A DNA stretch of 64,000 nt from Ophiura sarsii (GCA_035610835.1 CM069445.1:81479786-81543785), one strand, 5' to 3'. Positions 51,232-63,825 are shown, counted from the stretch's first letter. The notes: generated by a model from the sequence alone, not told the origin. Translations and numbers: made by a program.

Positions 51232-51965
51232 CATAACACCAAATGTAAGTCCCCCTCTCAAAATGTCGTCATAACATCGTAAGGTAAAACATTTTACCAA
51301 TAAAACTTAGTTAGAAATAATCCTATGACTGTTTCCTATAAAGTGGTGTTTGAAAATGAAAGATGTCCATGACTTCATGGCTGAATGAGCTCAAATGAAA
51401 GACAAAAACTGCCCTTCTCAAAAGTCACAACTCACTGTGCTAATATCTTAGCCAAGAAGTAGATTTACATGAATAGACCATATTCACGCGGCAGCCATTT
51501 TCTAAAATTTGCCACCCAAGCCTCGTTCTCGTTACGTATACCTGCGCCTGCGTGAGGATGCGTATGCCGCACGCTTTGGTACCACGCGTCTCGCGCAGTT
51601 CTATTGTGCAGCGCGAGGCGCAGATAGACCAAACGGGAACGAGGCTTGAGTGGCATATTTTGGAAAATGGCTGCCACGTGAATAGGGTCTATTGATTACA
51701 TTACACAGTACAGTAATATTCGCTCAACCATAGGTGTTTTGCAATTAGTAAGAAGCAATTCTTAAACTTTTGTGACTTTTGAGAAGGGCAGTTTTTGTCT
51801 TCCATTTGAGCTCATTCAGCCATGAAGTCATGGACATCTTTCATTTTCAAACAACACTTAGGAAACAGTCATATGATTATTTCTAACTAAGTTTTATTGG
51901 TAAAATTGTTTACCTTATGATGTTATGACGAAATTTTGAGAGGGGGACTTATTTTTGGTGTTGTG
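51232..51965. mobile_element. Foldback MITE, full length, with nested insertion (copy B)
   Basis: Counterpart of 16884-17337, here with both complete ~250-bp inverted repeats (AAGTCCCCCTCTCAAAATGT / inverse). Interrupted by 51474-51691. Confidence 0.8.
51474..51691. mobile_element. Nested foldback element, copy B only
   Basis: TAGACCATATTCACGCGGCA at the left is mirrored by CCACGTGAATAGGGTCTA at the right, and CAAGCCTCGTTC is inverted as GAACGAGGCTTG. Copy A reads CATGAATTGATTAC with no insert. Confidence 0.85.
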
Positions 51966-52827
51966 TTTAAATGACAATTTTGGGAACCAAGTTTTCCAGA
52001 TTAGAAGTATTAAATTTCATGTCATAAAGTTGAGACTAGATCTCCGATAAGTTGCATGTTTGAGTGGTGAACAGACTGCATAGCAAGATAGTAATTTCCC
52101 AATATAGAACTGTTTTCAACCCATCTATCTTTGCTCACAATTGAATGTTTTATTTATTTGTTGCAAATAAAATGTTGAGATTTCAAATTTTTCAAAACTG
52201 AAATTAAGCAGGGCTTGAAATAAGGAATTAAGAGCTCCTTTTCATGCAAATTTGCCCTTGGTTCACAGAATTCCTTCAGGACCAGTGGCAATTGGTTACA
52301 TTCCTTGGGCAAATTAGAGAAATATTAAGTGCCAAGAAATAACCAGTGGGTAACTTTCAAAATTCAACAGTTTCTCCTGGTACCACAATCGACATAAGAA
52401 TCTGGGGCATTTTGCGATTTATCAGGGGTAAATTTGCTCCCTGGTCCTGCTTATTTCAATCCCTGAAATTAATTGCACCGTCAAACTAAGTAGCAGGTTT
52501 TCTGGGACACGTTATGTATTACACCAATAAAAATGGAACATTTGTTTTAAATTATTAATCTAAAATAGAAATATTCATTATTTAAAAAAAAAAGTCTTAA
52601 AATTCACACAGTCTGTGATGATCGTTGCCACCAGATTTGTATTTTAGTTTCCAAAAGGAGATGTTTCGATACAATGTAGGGGCCATGCCTTTTTACAAAT
52701 AGAAGAAAAGGTCGAGGAAAGGGTGGGAAAGCTCGCTCTTTTTTTCTATTGTTATTAAAAAGGAGTGAAAAGGGATCAGTGATTACTGATTAACAAACAC
52801 CCACTGATAAGAGCCAGGTCTTAAGAG

Positions 52828-53298
52828 CAGGGGTAGCACTGGATCAAAAATGTGAGAGGTCCCATGAAATTTTTCGGGACCCCGTAGGACTTCAAAAAAC
52901 AAATTTAAGGGGTCCCTCAAGAAAATGAGAGGTCCCGAAGTATGGGTATTTGAAAATGGACGAAACTGATTTAGGAAAATTAGAGGCCACACTATGAGTC
53001 GATGACTTATGGTTTGGTTAGTTAAGGGGTCGACGGGTATGATCGATGATGAGTGATGACTTAATACCATACTGTGTGTGGTTGTTGCAATAATAAATGC
53101 AATTGCAAGACATTTGGCAAAGGATGGATATGTAATTTACACAATTTCTTAAGGTTTCCATTTCCATACATCGTCAAATGTGAGGGGTCCCTTCAATTTT
53201 GATCGGGACCCGCAAGGCTTTCCAATTAGAGATCTGACGCGTCACTATTCGAAAGTGAGAGGTCTAGGACGCGCAGACGCGTCATAATGCGACCCTTG
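52828..53298. mobile_element. hAT-like element, 471 bp, copy B only
   Basis: Ends CAGGGGTAGCACT and GCGACCCTTG, with 8-bp duplication CTTAAGAG (52820-52827, 53299-53306). GAGAGGTCCC-type units repeat inside. It sits two bases from the position of the unrelated hAT element in copy A (18214). The 95-codon minus frame at 52783-53070 overlaps it and is not a gene. Confidence 0.85.
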
Positions 53299-53490
53299 CT
53301 TAAGAGAATGATAAATTGTAATGGGCACATGTACTTCAATGGTTACCTATTGATTTTGACATTTTATGACAGAGGAAAGCTTGGTATTAAAAAGAAGTGC
53401 TCTTTCCTCGCTCTTTCCCTGAGCTTTCCTCCATGAGCTTTCCTGTATTTGTAATTTAAAAACTACAAATCATACATTTTATATTTTCAG

Positions 53491-53627
53491 CAGATGGAGT
53501 TGAAACAGCAGATGAAGTTCAAGCGTCGATCAATACAAGACACTTGACACAGAGTAATGATGAGTTATCATTTGAAAATGACATGGACAAAGATTCAACT
53601 GTTCTAAGGTTGCGACATGCAGCACAG
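53491..53627 (+). CDS. SOAT: SOAT copy B exon 2
   Basis: Matches 18693-18829, with acceptor TTTTCAG|CAG and donor CAG|GTGAGG. NDMDKD in place of NDIDKD. Confidence 0.8.
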
Positions 53628-54079
53628 GTGAGGGGGAGAGGAGGGGGAATATTATAGCTTAATAGGTCAATAAGGCTATATTAAAAAAAAAAAAATTGTC
53701 TCAAAGCTCCCGCGCGCGTTTAATAGTTAATTGATGCGCATTAGAAAAAATAAGAAGAAAATTTATTAAATTAAATTAATTAAAAAAATAAAAAGAATCC
53801 CAAAATTTCACAGATTTTTCAGATTTTCATTGATCACATCATTTTAAATACAAAAGGTCACTTTCGATGTTTAGTTGTTTCGTTTAATTTAAACAAAAAC
53901 TTCCTTGACCCAATGGTATTTGGGGAGCTGCATTAAAAAATGGTTGATGTTACAATCTAAGTGCGGATAGGGTTGCGCGGGAAGTTCGCAGTGCCTTAGT
54001 TGATGCGACCTGATTCTGATGATTCACCAGCAGCAAAATTACATCACCTTGTCTACTTTGTAAAAGGCGCTTTATAAAT

Positions 54080-54127
<48 letters not shown>

Positions 54128-57100
54128 TCAAGGATTTCAATATTTTATATAAAAAAACCTAAAAAAACCCCTGCATTCCGTATTAGGTTTTGAAAAACTG
54201 AAGAGCTTTGAGACGAAAGATTTGTTTAATATAGCCTAAATGTAATGTTTTGTTTCAAGAGAAATAAGACAAATCAATGCACACGCGATGATGTTGATGT
54301 TGACGTGTGAACAATGGCACAATCCATAGGGGGAAGTGCTATTGTGAGCATCATCATTTACGCAAGTGCATTAATTTTTCTAGAAACAAAACATACGCAT
54401 GTATTGACCTAATTCATACACGATATTATAAATTCACAATTCTGTGCATACTTTTAATCTCTTTAATAATGAATAAAACATGTGAACAAGTTTGCTACAC
54501 TTGCAGTATAAATCGACAAACCCGGGCTGCCTGCTAGTTCTCTGCTTTCTGATTGGTTCGACAATACAGTACTATTAGAGAATCTGAATCTGAATTGGAT
54601 TTATAATTAATGCACGGTTTTGGGGAGTAGAAGTGGTGCACAATACATTTTAGGAAGACCAGATGGATAATGTGTACTTTTTAGGTCTTGGATGACTAAT
54701 GGTCATTATGAGAAAATATATTTAGGAATGGTTGTTATCCATCCTATTACAAGGAATGCATACACAGTATTCATGTAATTTAGCAGAGTACGGTACAAAA
54801 TCTGAGAATCAACATTTTGAAAGGGTGCTTTATTGATCATTGCATGTCATTATTAATTCAAAATCACAATTTTGGTTAAAGGCATATTATGTGATCTTGT
54901 CCAGAGAGCGCCCTCTATTCATGATTTTTTTTAGAAAGTAGATTTTCTTGCAGATTTACATTTCTGATCATAAATTATACATACACTAAGCCAAAAAAGA
55001 AACTTATAAAATTTTAACAGATCATCATAGGGGCAGTGCACATTTCTCTTGTGTCATTGAAGCAAACAATTGGTTATTGACTGCCATTTGAAGCGATACA
55101 TTGCAGTAATATTGTGTCCAAATTTGGTACATTTTCATGCACAGAATATTATTTGGTGATCTGTTAAAATTGTATAAGTTTCTTTTTTTATAAGTTTCTT
55201 TTTTGGCTCAGTGTACATTCCAAGTTACAGACCAATACGATTCCCAATTACCTCAAAATCATGGTTTTAGAGTGAATTTAGAGTGAAAATATATACCTGT
55301 TGTGTTATCCCGACAGTTTATTTTCACTCTAAAACCATGGTTTTGAAGTAATTAAGAATCGTATCGCCCTGTTACTTGGAATGTATGTATGATTTATGAT
55401 CAGAAATGTAAATCTGCAAGACAATCTGCTTTCAATATTTTTTTCGATGTTGAGGGCGTTCCCTGGAAAGATCACATAATATACCTTTAAATTGCTTTGT
55501 GCAAACTTGGCAGCAGTCTTTATTGCAGGAGAATGGCATGTTTTCCACTAATGATGTTTTAATTTGTATCGCTTGTAATATCCAGACAGTACGGACAGAC
55601 TTTGTCGAACAACTTGATGAAAAGCTTGCGCAGTTATTAGATGGATTTATGAGTGAAGTGGACAAAATATCAGATGAAAACAACCAAAAATCACACAAAC
55701 CAAAGAAGGGGTAAGCACAGGAAAAAATTGTTAATATCCAAGCAAGCTAACCCAAATTGTCCTCAAAAATGGAAAATATTTCTTGTGTATTTATTTATTT
55801 ATATGGAAGAGCAACATTTCCCTCCAAATGCCCACATTTCCCGGCAAGGAGTTTCCAATTTCCCTATTTTACTTGGGCCAGGGTAAGCAGGTCTGGAAAA
55901 TTGTCTATTTCCCGGGAAGCCAAAGAAGATTTCTTGTGCAGTCCAGCATTCTAAGCACCACTTCAGTGCCAACAGGTCTTCCCCCAAAGCAAACAGTGCC
56001 AAACAAAGTTGAATCCCAAGTAAAACGTGCATGATATTAAAAAATAAAAGGGTTTTAAGAAAAACAAGAGAGGACTAAATTGAAGTCTCATCAGTTGTAA
56101 TACATGCATCCGGATTTTCTTAAATACCCTCGTTTAACGACATCATACATTGTATGCCTTTCATTGCAATGTTATGTCAATGGGAACCAGTAGACACTGG
56201 TGGTGACAGAAACCAGTGGTCATGTGATGAAAATGAAGCATGCTAGACTCCACAAGAAATCTTCTTTGCTGGGATCAAGTTAAATTTCCTATCCCACAAG
56301 CTATTCAAAACAGCTAAATATTGCTCCTAATTGCCAACATTTCCCTTCAAATGCTAACATTTCCTGGAGAGAGGACCTTACAAGATTCGCATTCTTTCCA
56401 TTCATACCTATCAATATTGTATAAACTCCAGTTAGCTATTTATTATTTATTTATTTTAAATCACACATATCTAATCATATCACTATTGAATTAGTTCTGT
56501 TGCGCCCCAGGGACACGGCCAAACTGAATTATCCTTGATGGATCTGTGAAACTTTTAATTATTTGATTGGAATATGTGTTTTGACAAATAAATAACACAT
56601 ACCGAATTAATAAATGCCAATTTGTTGAGTTTTGTAAATAATTGAATGTGAATATCAATATAATTGGTTACTAAATGTGGTCATTGTTTCCTTTTGTCAT
56701 GGTTTTTCACAGGATGCTCTAAACTTTGCATGTACAAATTTGAAGGAAGTAAAGGCTTGGCGGTATTGTTTTTGACTTAACTGAGCCAAACCTTTATTAT
56801 ACTGAACCATTGTTATTATTATTGTATTCATGCAAAAAACTCAATTTCAAAGAAAAAAATGGAGTTACTTCCTTTTGTCATGGTGGGGAAGAACGTGTCC
56901 CAGTTGTTTCAGTTTCGTACTGCTACTAAATGTGCACTATTACATTTGTTCAATCAGGGAGACTATCAGTAGAATTATGTATAATCTATGATAATGTAAT
57001 TAGTGATTCATCATATTATGACATAGAAGGTCAATTTCACATCATTTCCTCTTTACAAATTACCAGGATTAAAGTTTTTAACATTACCAATCTAATTCAG

Positions 57101-60100
57101 TGTAATACTAATTGATTTTTTTTACTAGATTTTGTAATACTTTCCAATTGTATGTATTTGAATTCTAGGCACAATCCCTTACAAGCCAAAGTATTTGTTG
57201 CCAGGGAATCTCTCTTAACGTAAGTACCATGCAGTCACTATTAATAGGCAAACAAGGTTTTAAATTCGAGTCGGTCAGTTGATTTTCCTTTTTTTCTCTT
57301 TTTCTTTTTTTTTGCTGAAAAATATTACTGAGAGACTGTGGTTCATGTCAAGACAAAATTGGTAAATGTCAATTTGACTAATGTTTCTAGTGCACGATAA
57401 TAGTTATAGTCACTGTCTCGTGATGGCCAAATAGACTATAGGATATCTTTGGATCTTCTTTTCACAGGGCACTACAGCAGCGTTACTCTAATGCAGGTGT
57501 CAATTTTAATCTTGAAACTACCCTCCTCAAGTCGTCACTTGTATTCACTTTACTTCAGAGGAAAGTAGGTCAAGATTAGGTATTTCCCGCATTTTTTTTG
57601 GTGAAGATTCACCTCAGTTCACTATGAGCATGTTTCTGCTGGGGAAGAAACCGCTAATAAATGCTAAGTTTGCCCAGCAGGAACAGGCAAAACCCGGCAA
57701 TAAACGGCAAACACGCTCAACTTTTGTTCTATGAGAGAAGTTGAAGATTCGCCATGTAGATTTGATTTACCTTTCCAATTGATAAATTAGTTCAAGATTC
57801 ACCACTTACAATTAGGCAAAGATTAGTCGTCTTATCTATGACTAACTTTGAGAAGGGTAGATTCAAGATGCAAATTGACACCTGGCCCTTTAACCCCCTG
57901 AGAACTACCGGCCGATTGGTTAAAAAGATGGATACATCATTTATTGCACCAATGAGAGATATTGTTAGAATAATTGTATCCCTGATAAAGATGGAGTGAA
58001 ACATTTTACAAGCTGCATTTGAATTGGCTATTCATACGAGTACATCTTGTAATAAACCAATCAGAACCACTGTAAGATAGACAGGTAGACCCCAGGGGGT
58101 TAATCATTTGCTAAATTGACAAAGAATACCTTTCAGTTAGACATTATTGGTATGTATTGTGTTTGTCTTTGAATGAAAGTAATAGCAATCAATCTTATCT
58201 ATATTGACTCATAATATTACTGTGTGTATAAGTAATTTTGGATGTTAACGATTAACAACTAATTGCAGGAGACACCTGCAGTATCCATATCAAAGTGTAA
58301 ACAGTATTAGTAGATAACACTCGCTGTATAGTGTAACTGATGTCACAGTGTAAATATAGTATTAGTTAGGAGACAGCACTAGCTGTATGGGGGGGGGGGG
58401 GGGGGGGGAGGGGGAATTCCCCCAGCCATGATCCCCACCTTCCCCCCCAGTCATCTCATTTTGTCCTCTAAGCAATAGAAATGATGACTTCGTTTCCAAT
58501 ACAAATTAAGTTTTTGTAACTCTGTGACTGAAGATAGAAGAACTGTGTGTGGATGTGTGTGTGTTGAGCAGCAAAGGCGCAGCAGTTCTCATGGATAATA
58601 TGTACAGTTTGCTACTGATCACATTTTTACTCAACGTTCAGATAAGAAACAATTGGCAATCTTTATTATTGAAGATTTGATTGTTTTCAATTGAATCAAT
58701 ATCTTTTTGGTTTTCAAATGCTTCCACAGGGGAAATGATAATTGATGAAATCATAATGATACAAAAATTGATTAATTAAGTGTCAGCTGTGATATATAGT
58801 AATAATAGGTAGAAAAAAGAAGGGTTGTTTCTTGTAGGTTGCACACATTTTTGTGTATAATATCAGCTTCCATTTCCTTTTTTATCTGAAAATCCTCAAA
58901 TAATTTTATTTTCAAGCATTTTTTCAATACATTACTTTGATAAATGTGTTGAAATTAACTTTAAAAATATGTTTTTGCTTCAATTTGCAGACAGCTGCTG
59001 GTGAATAAAAACATCCAGACGATATACAACATATTTGTGGCCATCTGTATTGTATTTATGCTCAACACCCTGGTCTATGAGTACATTGAAACAGGAAGGT
59101 TTGTGTTGATCAGTATCATAATGTGATATAATATAGATGAGTAATTTATTTAAATTTAAATTAGAAGGTTAAAAATGGTTATTAACCGTAACTCCCAAGG
59201 CATGTCTCTTTGGAATAAAACTACCGGGGAGAAAAATGGGTCAAGTCTATCTAATTGAGGCAAGGAATCGGCTCAGAAAATCTTAATTAACGCATATGAA
59301 AGCCTGTCTGATCACACCACTAGATATTATAAGACTGGGGAAGTGTGGGCTACCAGCACCTAGTAGTGTAGTGTTTTGTAGTGATGAGAAAGGTCAGAAT
59401 TAAAAGGTGAACATTTTGTTGCATAAGATTAATGATGTGCTTGTGATAGTAGTGAACAGGCACCAGCAAGCAAATGTTAAATTATGAGACAAATGACTTT
59501 TAAACTTTTGAAAACAACATGCAGTTATAAACACAAATCTTTCTTAAAACACCATTTAATCTAACAGGAAAATCATTCATCAAATTTAATGCTAATTAAT
59601 GTCACACCCACTATGTATTAATTATTAACTAGGACTTTTTATTTTTTTTTGCTACACTAAATTACTTTACAATCCATTTATTTATTTATTATTTATTATT
59701 AAAAACTTTCTTTTTTTGAAGGTTTTGAAGGTTTTAATACCTTTAACACTTTCCACGCGGCAGTCGTCTGCAGGTAACAAGTGCCAAAATTTCACAAAAT
59801 GTTTCAGAAATGTCAAAATTATTGAATTGCATCACCATGCAAAATGCATTAAAATAAGTTCAGAATGCCTAGTATTGGTGTAGTAATTCTTGAGATTGAC
59901 TTCTGAAAAATCTCTTTTGTATGGTAAAACCAATAGCTGCGTGGAAAGTGTTCAAATACCATTTAATCCAACAGGAAAATCATTCATCCAATTTAATGCT
60001 AATTAATGTCACACCCACTATATTGGTAAAAAGGACTTTAAAAAGAAATGTTGCTACACTAAAATAAAAACACCATTTAATCTAACTGGAAAATCATTCT

Positions 60101-62384
60101 TCAGATGTAATGCTAATTAATGTCACACCCACTATATTGGTAACAAGGCCTTTTTAAAAAATGTTGCTACACTAAATTACTTTACAATCCATTTATTTAT
60201 TTATTATTCATTATTAAAAACTTTTTTGAAGATTATAATACCTTTAATACTTTCCATGCAGCAGTCGTCTGCAGGCAACAGTTCCAAAATTTCACAAAAT
60301 GTTTCAGAAATGGCATCATGCAAAATGCGTTAAAATAAGTTCAAACATGCCTAGTTTGGTTCAGTAATTCTTGAGATTGACTTTAAAAGTTGAGAACGGT
60401 TTCTGAAAAATCTCTTTTGTATATTGTTAAACAAATAGCTGCGTGGTTGCGGCAATTTAGTTTCACTTATTTGTATCATCGTCCTATATGTATAACCATT
60501 ATAAATAATATAATTGGCGGCAATTTAATTTGGCAAATAACAAAACTAGTGAAATTAAATTGCTACATGTAGCGAAATTAAGCCGTTTACAGTATAAATT
60601 TACTAATTGAAAACATTTTTTTTTCCAGGTTTAAATTTGATTTTGGAATGATATGGTGGTGCTTTGGAAAATTCCCAGTAGTAATGTGGACCTGGTGTAT
60701 GATGATGCTATGGACAATGGGCATTGTCTTCCCAACCTTCCAATACTGGGCGAGACACCGACGTCAACTTAGCAAAAGAGGTGTCCCGGATATGACATGG
60801 CTTGTTATTTACATCCTGGGTCAGATCGCCTTCCTTCTTTATCCCATCTATATGGTGATTAGTAACAACTTGCCTCCTGCATCGTCTATCATTGTTATCA
60901 CAGAGCAGGTTAGATTGGTGATGAAAATACATTCTTTTGTGCGGGAGAATGCTCCTCGGGCTCTGAACTGGAGTCCTGATACAGGTAGGTTAATGCTATG
61001 TTCCCAGTGGTTTCAGTTGATATTTACTTTGGGTACGCATGATCGTTCCGTAAATCGCGGTACAAATCAACGATATTTATCTAAAATATGCATCTTTTTC
61101 AGTAATGAATGAGAATAATGACTGCTTGACAACTGTTTCCGTGAATTTGTTTTGAAATCAGAGATTTTTGTTCTAGTCTGAGGAATTGTCCTGAAGGGGC
61201 GCAGCCCATGAGGGACAATTCAGAAAGACCAGAACAACAACAACCGAGGATTTCAAAACCAATTCACGAAAACAGTTGTCAAGCAGTCATTATTCTTATT
61301 CATTACTGAGAAAGATGCATATTTTAGATAAATATCGTTGATTTGTACCGATATAATATAAAAGAAGGCAAAATGGCAAGCTTCTTGCCGGGAAATGTTT
61401 CCATATCGCGGGAAATCTCAATTCCCCCCCAAAAAGAAAGAATTTTTTAGATTCTTTTTTTTAAAGATTTTTTTAAAGTAATCGGCAATAGAGTAATACA
61501 GCTGATATTACATAAAATGATGCACCAAATGGCATAATAGGACCTTAATTTTCCAAAAAGCTTAAGCCTCTGAGGAGGGCAACCCCCTCAGACACCCCTC
61601 CTCCGCTAAAGAAGCTGGAAATCCTTGCCAGGAAACTTTGAATTTTTTCCAGCCCTGGTCACATTGCCCCAGTGGCCCAAGTTAGATTCCTGGGTTTGGC
61701 TGTTGGTCCATGTTTTCCTTACTAATAGTGTAATACATGCCATTGAAGTTGGATGTTCCAATCACTTAAGCTTTTTTTGCCTATTAACATATTTTGATAT
61801 CAGAAGAAACCCTATATTTTCTCATTATTTCTGTAAAATGATATTGGCACAAGATATGTTCTATTTAGATGTTATAGGCAAAAATGCAGTGAATTAATGC
61901 CAATGGTGGTTAACCACCCGGCCAGTTTATGTACTACTCAATGGGAAAATTTCATGTCACCTTGTGCTTTTAAAATAAGAACCATTGGAATATGCAACTC
62001 AAACTTTGGAATACGACTATTTTAAGGATGATGACCCTTGATGTAGAATAAAAAACACAAAGTTGAAAATCAGGGCAAGAATTGGAACACTTGCCTTTAA
62101 TTATAAATTTGAATTAAAACACCTGCCTTTAATTATAAATTTGAATTAAAACACCTAACAAGAAGTTTACTTTTATCTTTGTAGATGATATAGCTGAACC
62201 CATCAAGAACAGTGTAGTCTCTAGCCCATCAGCCAATGCTGGGGATAATGGATCTGAGAGCAGACCATGTCCAGATTTTTCTCAGTACTTGTATTTCTTG
62301 TTTGCACCAACACTGATATATCGCGATAGCTATCCAATGTCTCCAAATGTATGCTGGGATGTTGTCAGAATAAACCTAGCTCAG
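53491..62384 (+). CDS. SOAT: Sterol O-acyltransferase, copy B (5' exon absent, runs past window end)
   Basis: Same gene as copy A, at about 98-99% identity in shared sequence. Exons: 53491-53627, 55586-55710, 55947-56019, tentative 56713-56762, 57169-57219, 58991-59098, 60629-60984, 62185-62384. There is one copy of exon 7 and an intact tentative exon 5. No counterpart of exon 1 is found between the gap and 53491. The equivalent of exon 10 should lie a few hundred bases past 64000. Protein differences from A are Ile to Met in exon 2, Thr to Ile plus a three-residue deletion in exon 9; exons 3, 6, 7 and 8 encode the same residues. Either a paralogue or the other allele. Confidence 0.9.
54083..54126 (+). 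repeat. (ATT)n microsatellite, copy B
   Basis: Shorter version of 19286-19340. Confidence 0.95.
54880..55486. mobile_element. Kolobok/T2-like foldback MITE (copy B) with nested mariner-like MITE
   Basis: Orthologous or allelic to 20093-20699, with TTAA at 54876-54879 and 55487-55490 and the same nested insertion at about 54984-55213. Confidence 0.88.
55586..55710 (+). CDS. SOAT: SOAT copy B exon 3
   Basis: Same protein sequence and splice sites as 20799-20923. Confidence 0.85.
55947..56019 (+). CDS. SOAT: SOAT copy B exon 4
   Basis: Same as 21161-21233, with the same choice of acceptor and weak donor. Confidence 0.6.
56713..56762 (+). CDS. SOAT: Tentative SOAT copy B exon 5, intact
   Basis: Polypyrimidine tract and CACAG acceptor, then [16 protein letters not shown] plus CG, then GTATTG. 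Needed to bring exons 4 and 6 into frame. Not confirmed by similarity. The only uninterrupted version is here. Confidence 0.4.
57169..57219 (+). CDS. SOAT: SOAT copy B exon 6
   Basis: [16 protein letters not shown], identical to copy A. Confidence 0.93.
57894..58099. mobile_element. piggyBac-like MITE, copy B only
   Basis: Ends CCCCCTGAGAACTACC and GGTAGACCCCAGGGGG, with TTAA at 57890-57893 and 58100-58103. Copy A (about 26218-26223) has a single TTAA and no insert. CCC/GGG ends plus TTAA fit piggyBac. Confidence 0.9.
58991..59098 (+). CDS. SOAT: SOAT copy B exon 7
   Basis: Identical to the two copy-A versions. The surrounding intron is free of the tandem duplication. Confidence 0.95.
59747..59950. 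mobile_element. CACTTTCCACGCGGC MITE, uninterrupted
   Basis: CACTTTCCACGCGGCAG after TTAA (59743-59746), ending CTGCGTGGAAAGTG before TTCA. The empty version of the site that holds 28687-30467 in copy A lies inside it (GCATTAAAATAAG near 59846). Confidence 0.8.
60629..60984 (+). CDS. SOAT: SOAT copy B exon 8
   Basis: Encodes the same 118 residues as 45346-45701, with one silent-looking change (GGC to GGA). Confidence 0.97.
61057..61350. mobile_element. Foldback element with ~100-bp arms and inner hairpin
   Basis: GGTACAAATCAACGATATTT at the left is mirrored by AAATATCGTTGATTTGTACC at the right. The centre holds a second hairpin (TTGTTCTAGTCT / AGACCAGAACAA and GAATTGTCC / GGACAATTC). Copy A keeps only the left arm and centre (45774-45963). 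Confidence 0.88.
61351..61789. other. Intronic sequence present only in copy B
   Basis: No repeat ends are identified. It is part of the ~690 bp missing from copy A. The 61625-61897 frame has no recognisable domain. Confidence 0.45.
61790..62096 (-). mobile_element. Kolobok-like MITE copy (2326-2687 family)
   Basis: Reverse-orientation relative of 2326-2687 sharing GGTGGTTAACCACC and CCATTGGAATATGCAACTC-like blocks. The right end GCCT|TTAA is at 62094-62100; the left end is not clear. It is followed by a 35-bp tandem duplication (TTTAATTATAAATTTGAATT ... ACACCT) ending near 62157. Confidence 0.6.
62185..62384 (+). CDS. SOAT: SOAT copy B exon 9
   Basis: Three codons shorter than the copy-A exon, in the variable loop. 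The conserved [19 protein letters not shown] block is unchanged. Confidence 0.97.
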
Positions 62385-62504
62385 GTAGGTGTGGATTCTG
62401 AAATTCTCTCAAGAGTAGCACTTGTGTTAAATATATTCTTTGAGTAAATATCATAGAGATTGTTGGCCTATAAGCATGATTCAAGCAGAACCTGTGATAA
62501 GGCC

Positions 62505-62674
62505 AAAGGAAGAAGAAAGTCTGTCTCAGAATCATTTTGCAAATAAGCTAAGTGCTGTGCGATTTATTTTATTTTATTTTTTTAGAAAATAGGCTATGAG
62601 GTATGCGATTTTGTTTGTTTTTTTGCTATTTTTTGTTATTGCTAATCCAAGCTTACAGAGAACTTTTTTTAACC

Positions 62675-62710
<36 letters not shown>

Positions 62711-62825
62711 TTTTTAAAAAGAAAAAAGAAGAAGTTTTTTAGCCCTCAGCGCATAGACCTATGCGCCGTAGCTCATTTAACATACCAATGCGGGTGGGCT
62801 TCTGAGACAGACCATCTTTGTTTAG
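62505..62825. mobile_element. MITE with GGCC ends (copy B)
   Basis: Counterpart of 46799-47161, with the right end eroded (TTTGTTTAGCC) and A/T runs of different length. Confidence 0.6.
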
Positions 62826-63035
62826 CCTGATAAGCAAAATGTAATTTATATATATCCACGCGAGGATCGAACAAAAGGCACAAGCTGAGTAAGTAAATTG
62901 AATTAACAATATGAACACTCTGGCTAGCTGGCGTGAATGAAATTGACAAAGTATATGAGTCCCTCCCCCTAAAACTGCCGGAGATTACCCACTAGACCAC
63001 AGAGGCTGTGTTAACATGGGTATCAGATATGATTC

Positions 63036-63357
63036 ATACATACATACTGTTATACTGTACACAGCGCCCTATATCGGGCATAAACGGTACAGTGCCCCTG
63101 AAACCTATAGAGTTATTTGTGTACACAGACCGGGATGATCCCCTACTCTTTACGAAGGAGTCTGTGACCTTTTAACGTGCTCGGATTTTGTTCTTCCGAT
63201 GCACGAGACTACCATTTCTACGTGACTTCCGAACCACGAGGCAATTGAGACTAAGCACCTTGCCTAAGGATACAAACATGTTGGCCGTAGCGTGGCTCGA
63301 ACTCACAACCTTTGTATTGTGAGACCTGCGATCTACCCACTAGACCACACACGCTCT
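63036..63357 (-). mobile_element. tRNA-derived SINE, copy B only
   Basis: The head (63289-63355, minus) has A box TGGTCTAGTGGGTAG, anticodon-loop-like CTCACAA (CAC, Val) and B box GAGTTCGAGCC, and its acceptor arms AGCGTG/CACGCT pair. The body extends to a GTATGTATGTAT-like tail at 63036-63048. Copy A (about 47366-47378) lacks it. Orientation is minus. Confidence 0.8.
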
Positions 63358-63419
63358 CATTCTTGAGCACTGTACTTATTGACCAACATTCATCTATGAT
63401 ATTTAAGGCCTCACTGCAT

Positions 63420-63825
63420 GTACTGTAAAACACTTTAATTTCGCTGCTACTTTATTAAAGGCATTTTAATTCGCGAATCTGGAAATTTTACTGTGCAAAA
63501 TTGTCAGTTTCGTGTGTATTCAATTTCTTGAATTCGAATCCCTCGCGAAATTCAATCCCTTGGGAAATTAAGTGGTTTTACAGTAGCGACCCAACGCAAG
63601 TAATTAGACACAATGAGGGAAATATGAATACTGTAAAACAAGCTAATTTCGCGAATTTCGCGAGAGGCTCAAATTCGCGAAATTATATTGCCGCGAATTG
63701 ATGTGTGTGAAGATGACAGTAGTGGTAGAAATTTTAAATTCGCGAAACTAAGTTACAGCAAAACTAGTGATGATTAGCAATTCGCGAAAAAAGTTGCCGC
63801 GAAATTAACTTGTTTTACAGTATTA
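63420..63825. repeat. TTCGCGAA inverted array (copy B)
   Basis: Counterpart of 47440-47850, with an extra GCTAATTTCGCGAATTTCGC-type unit near 63643-63665. Confidence 0.6.
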
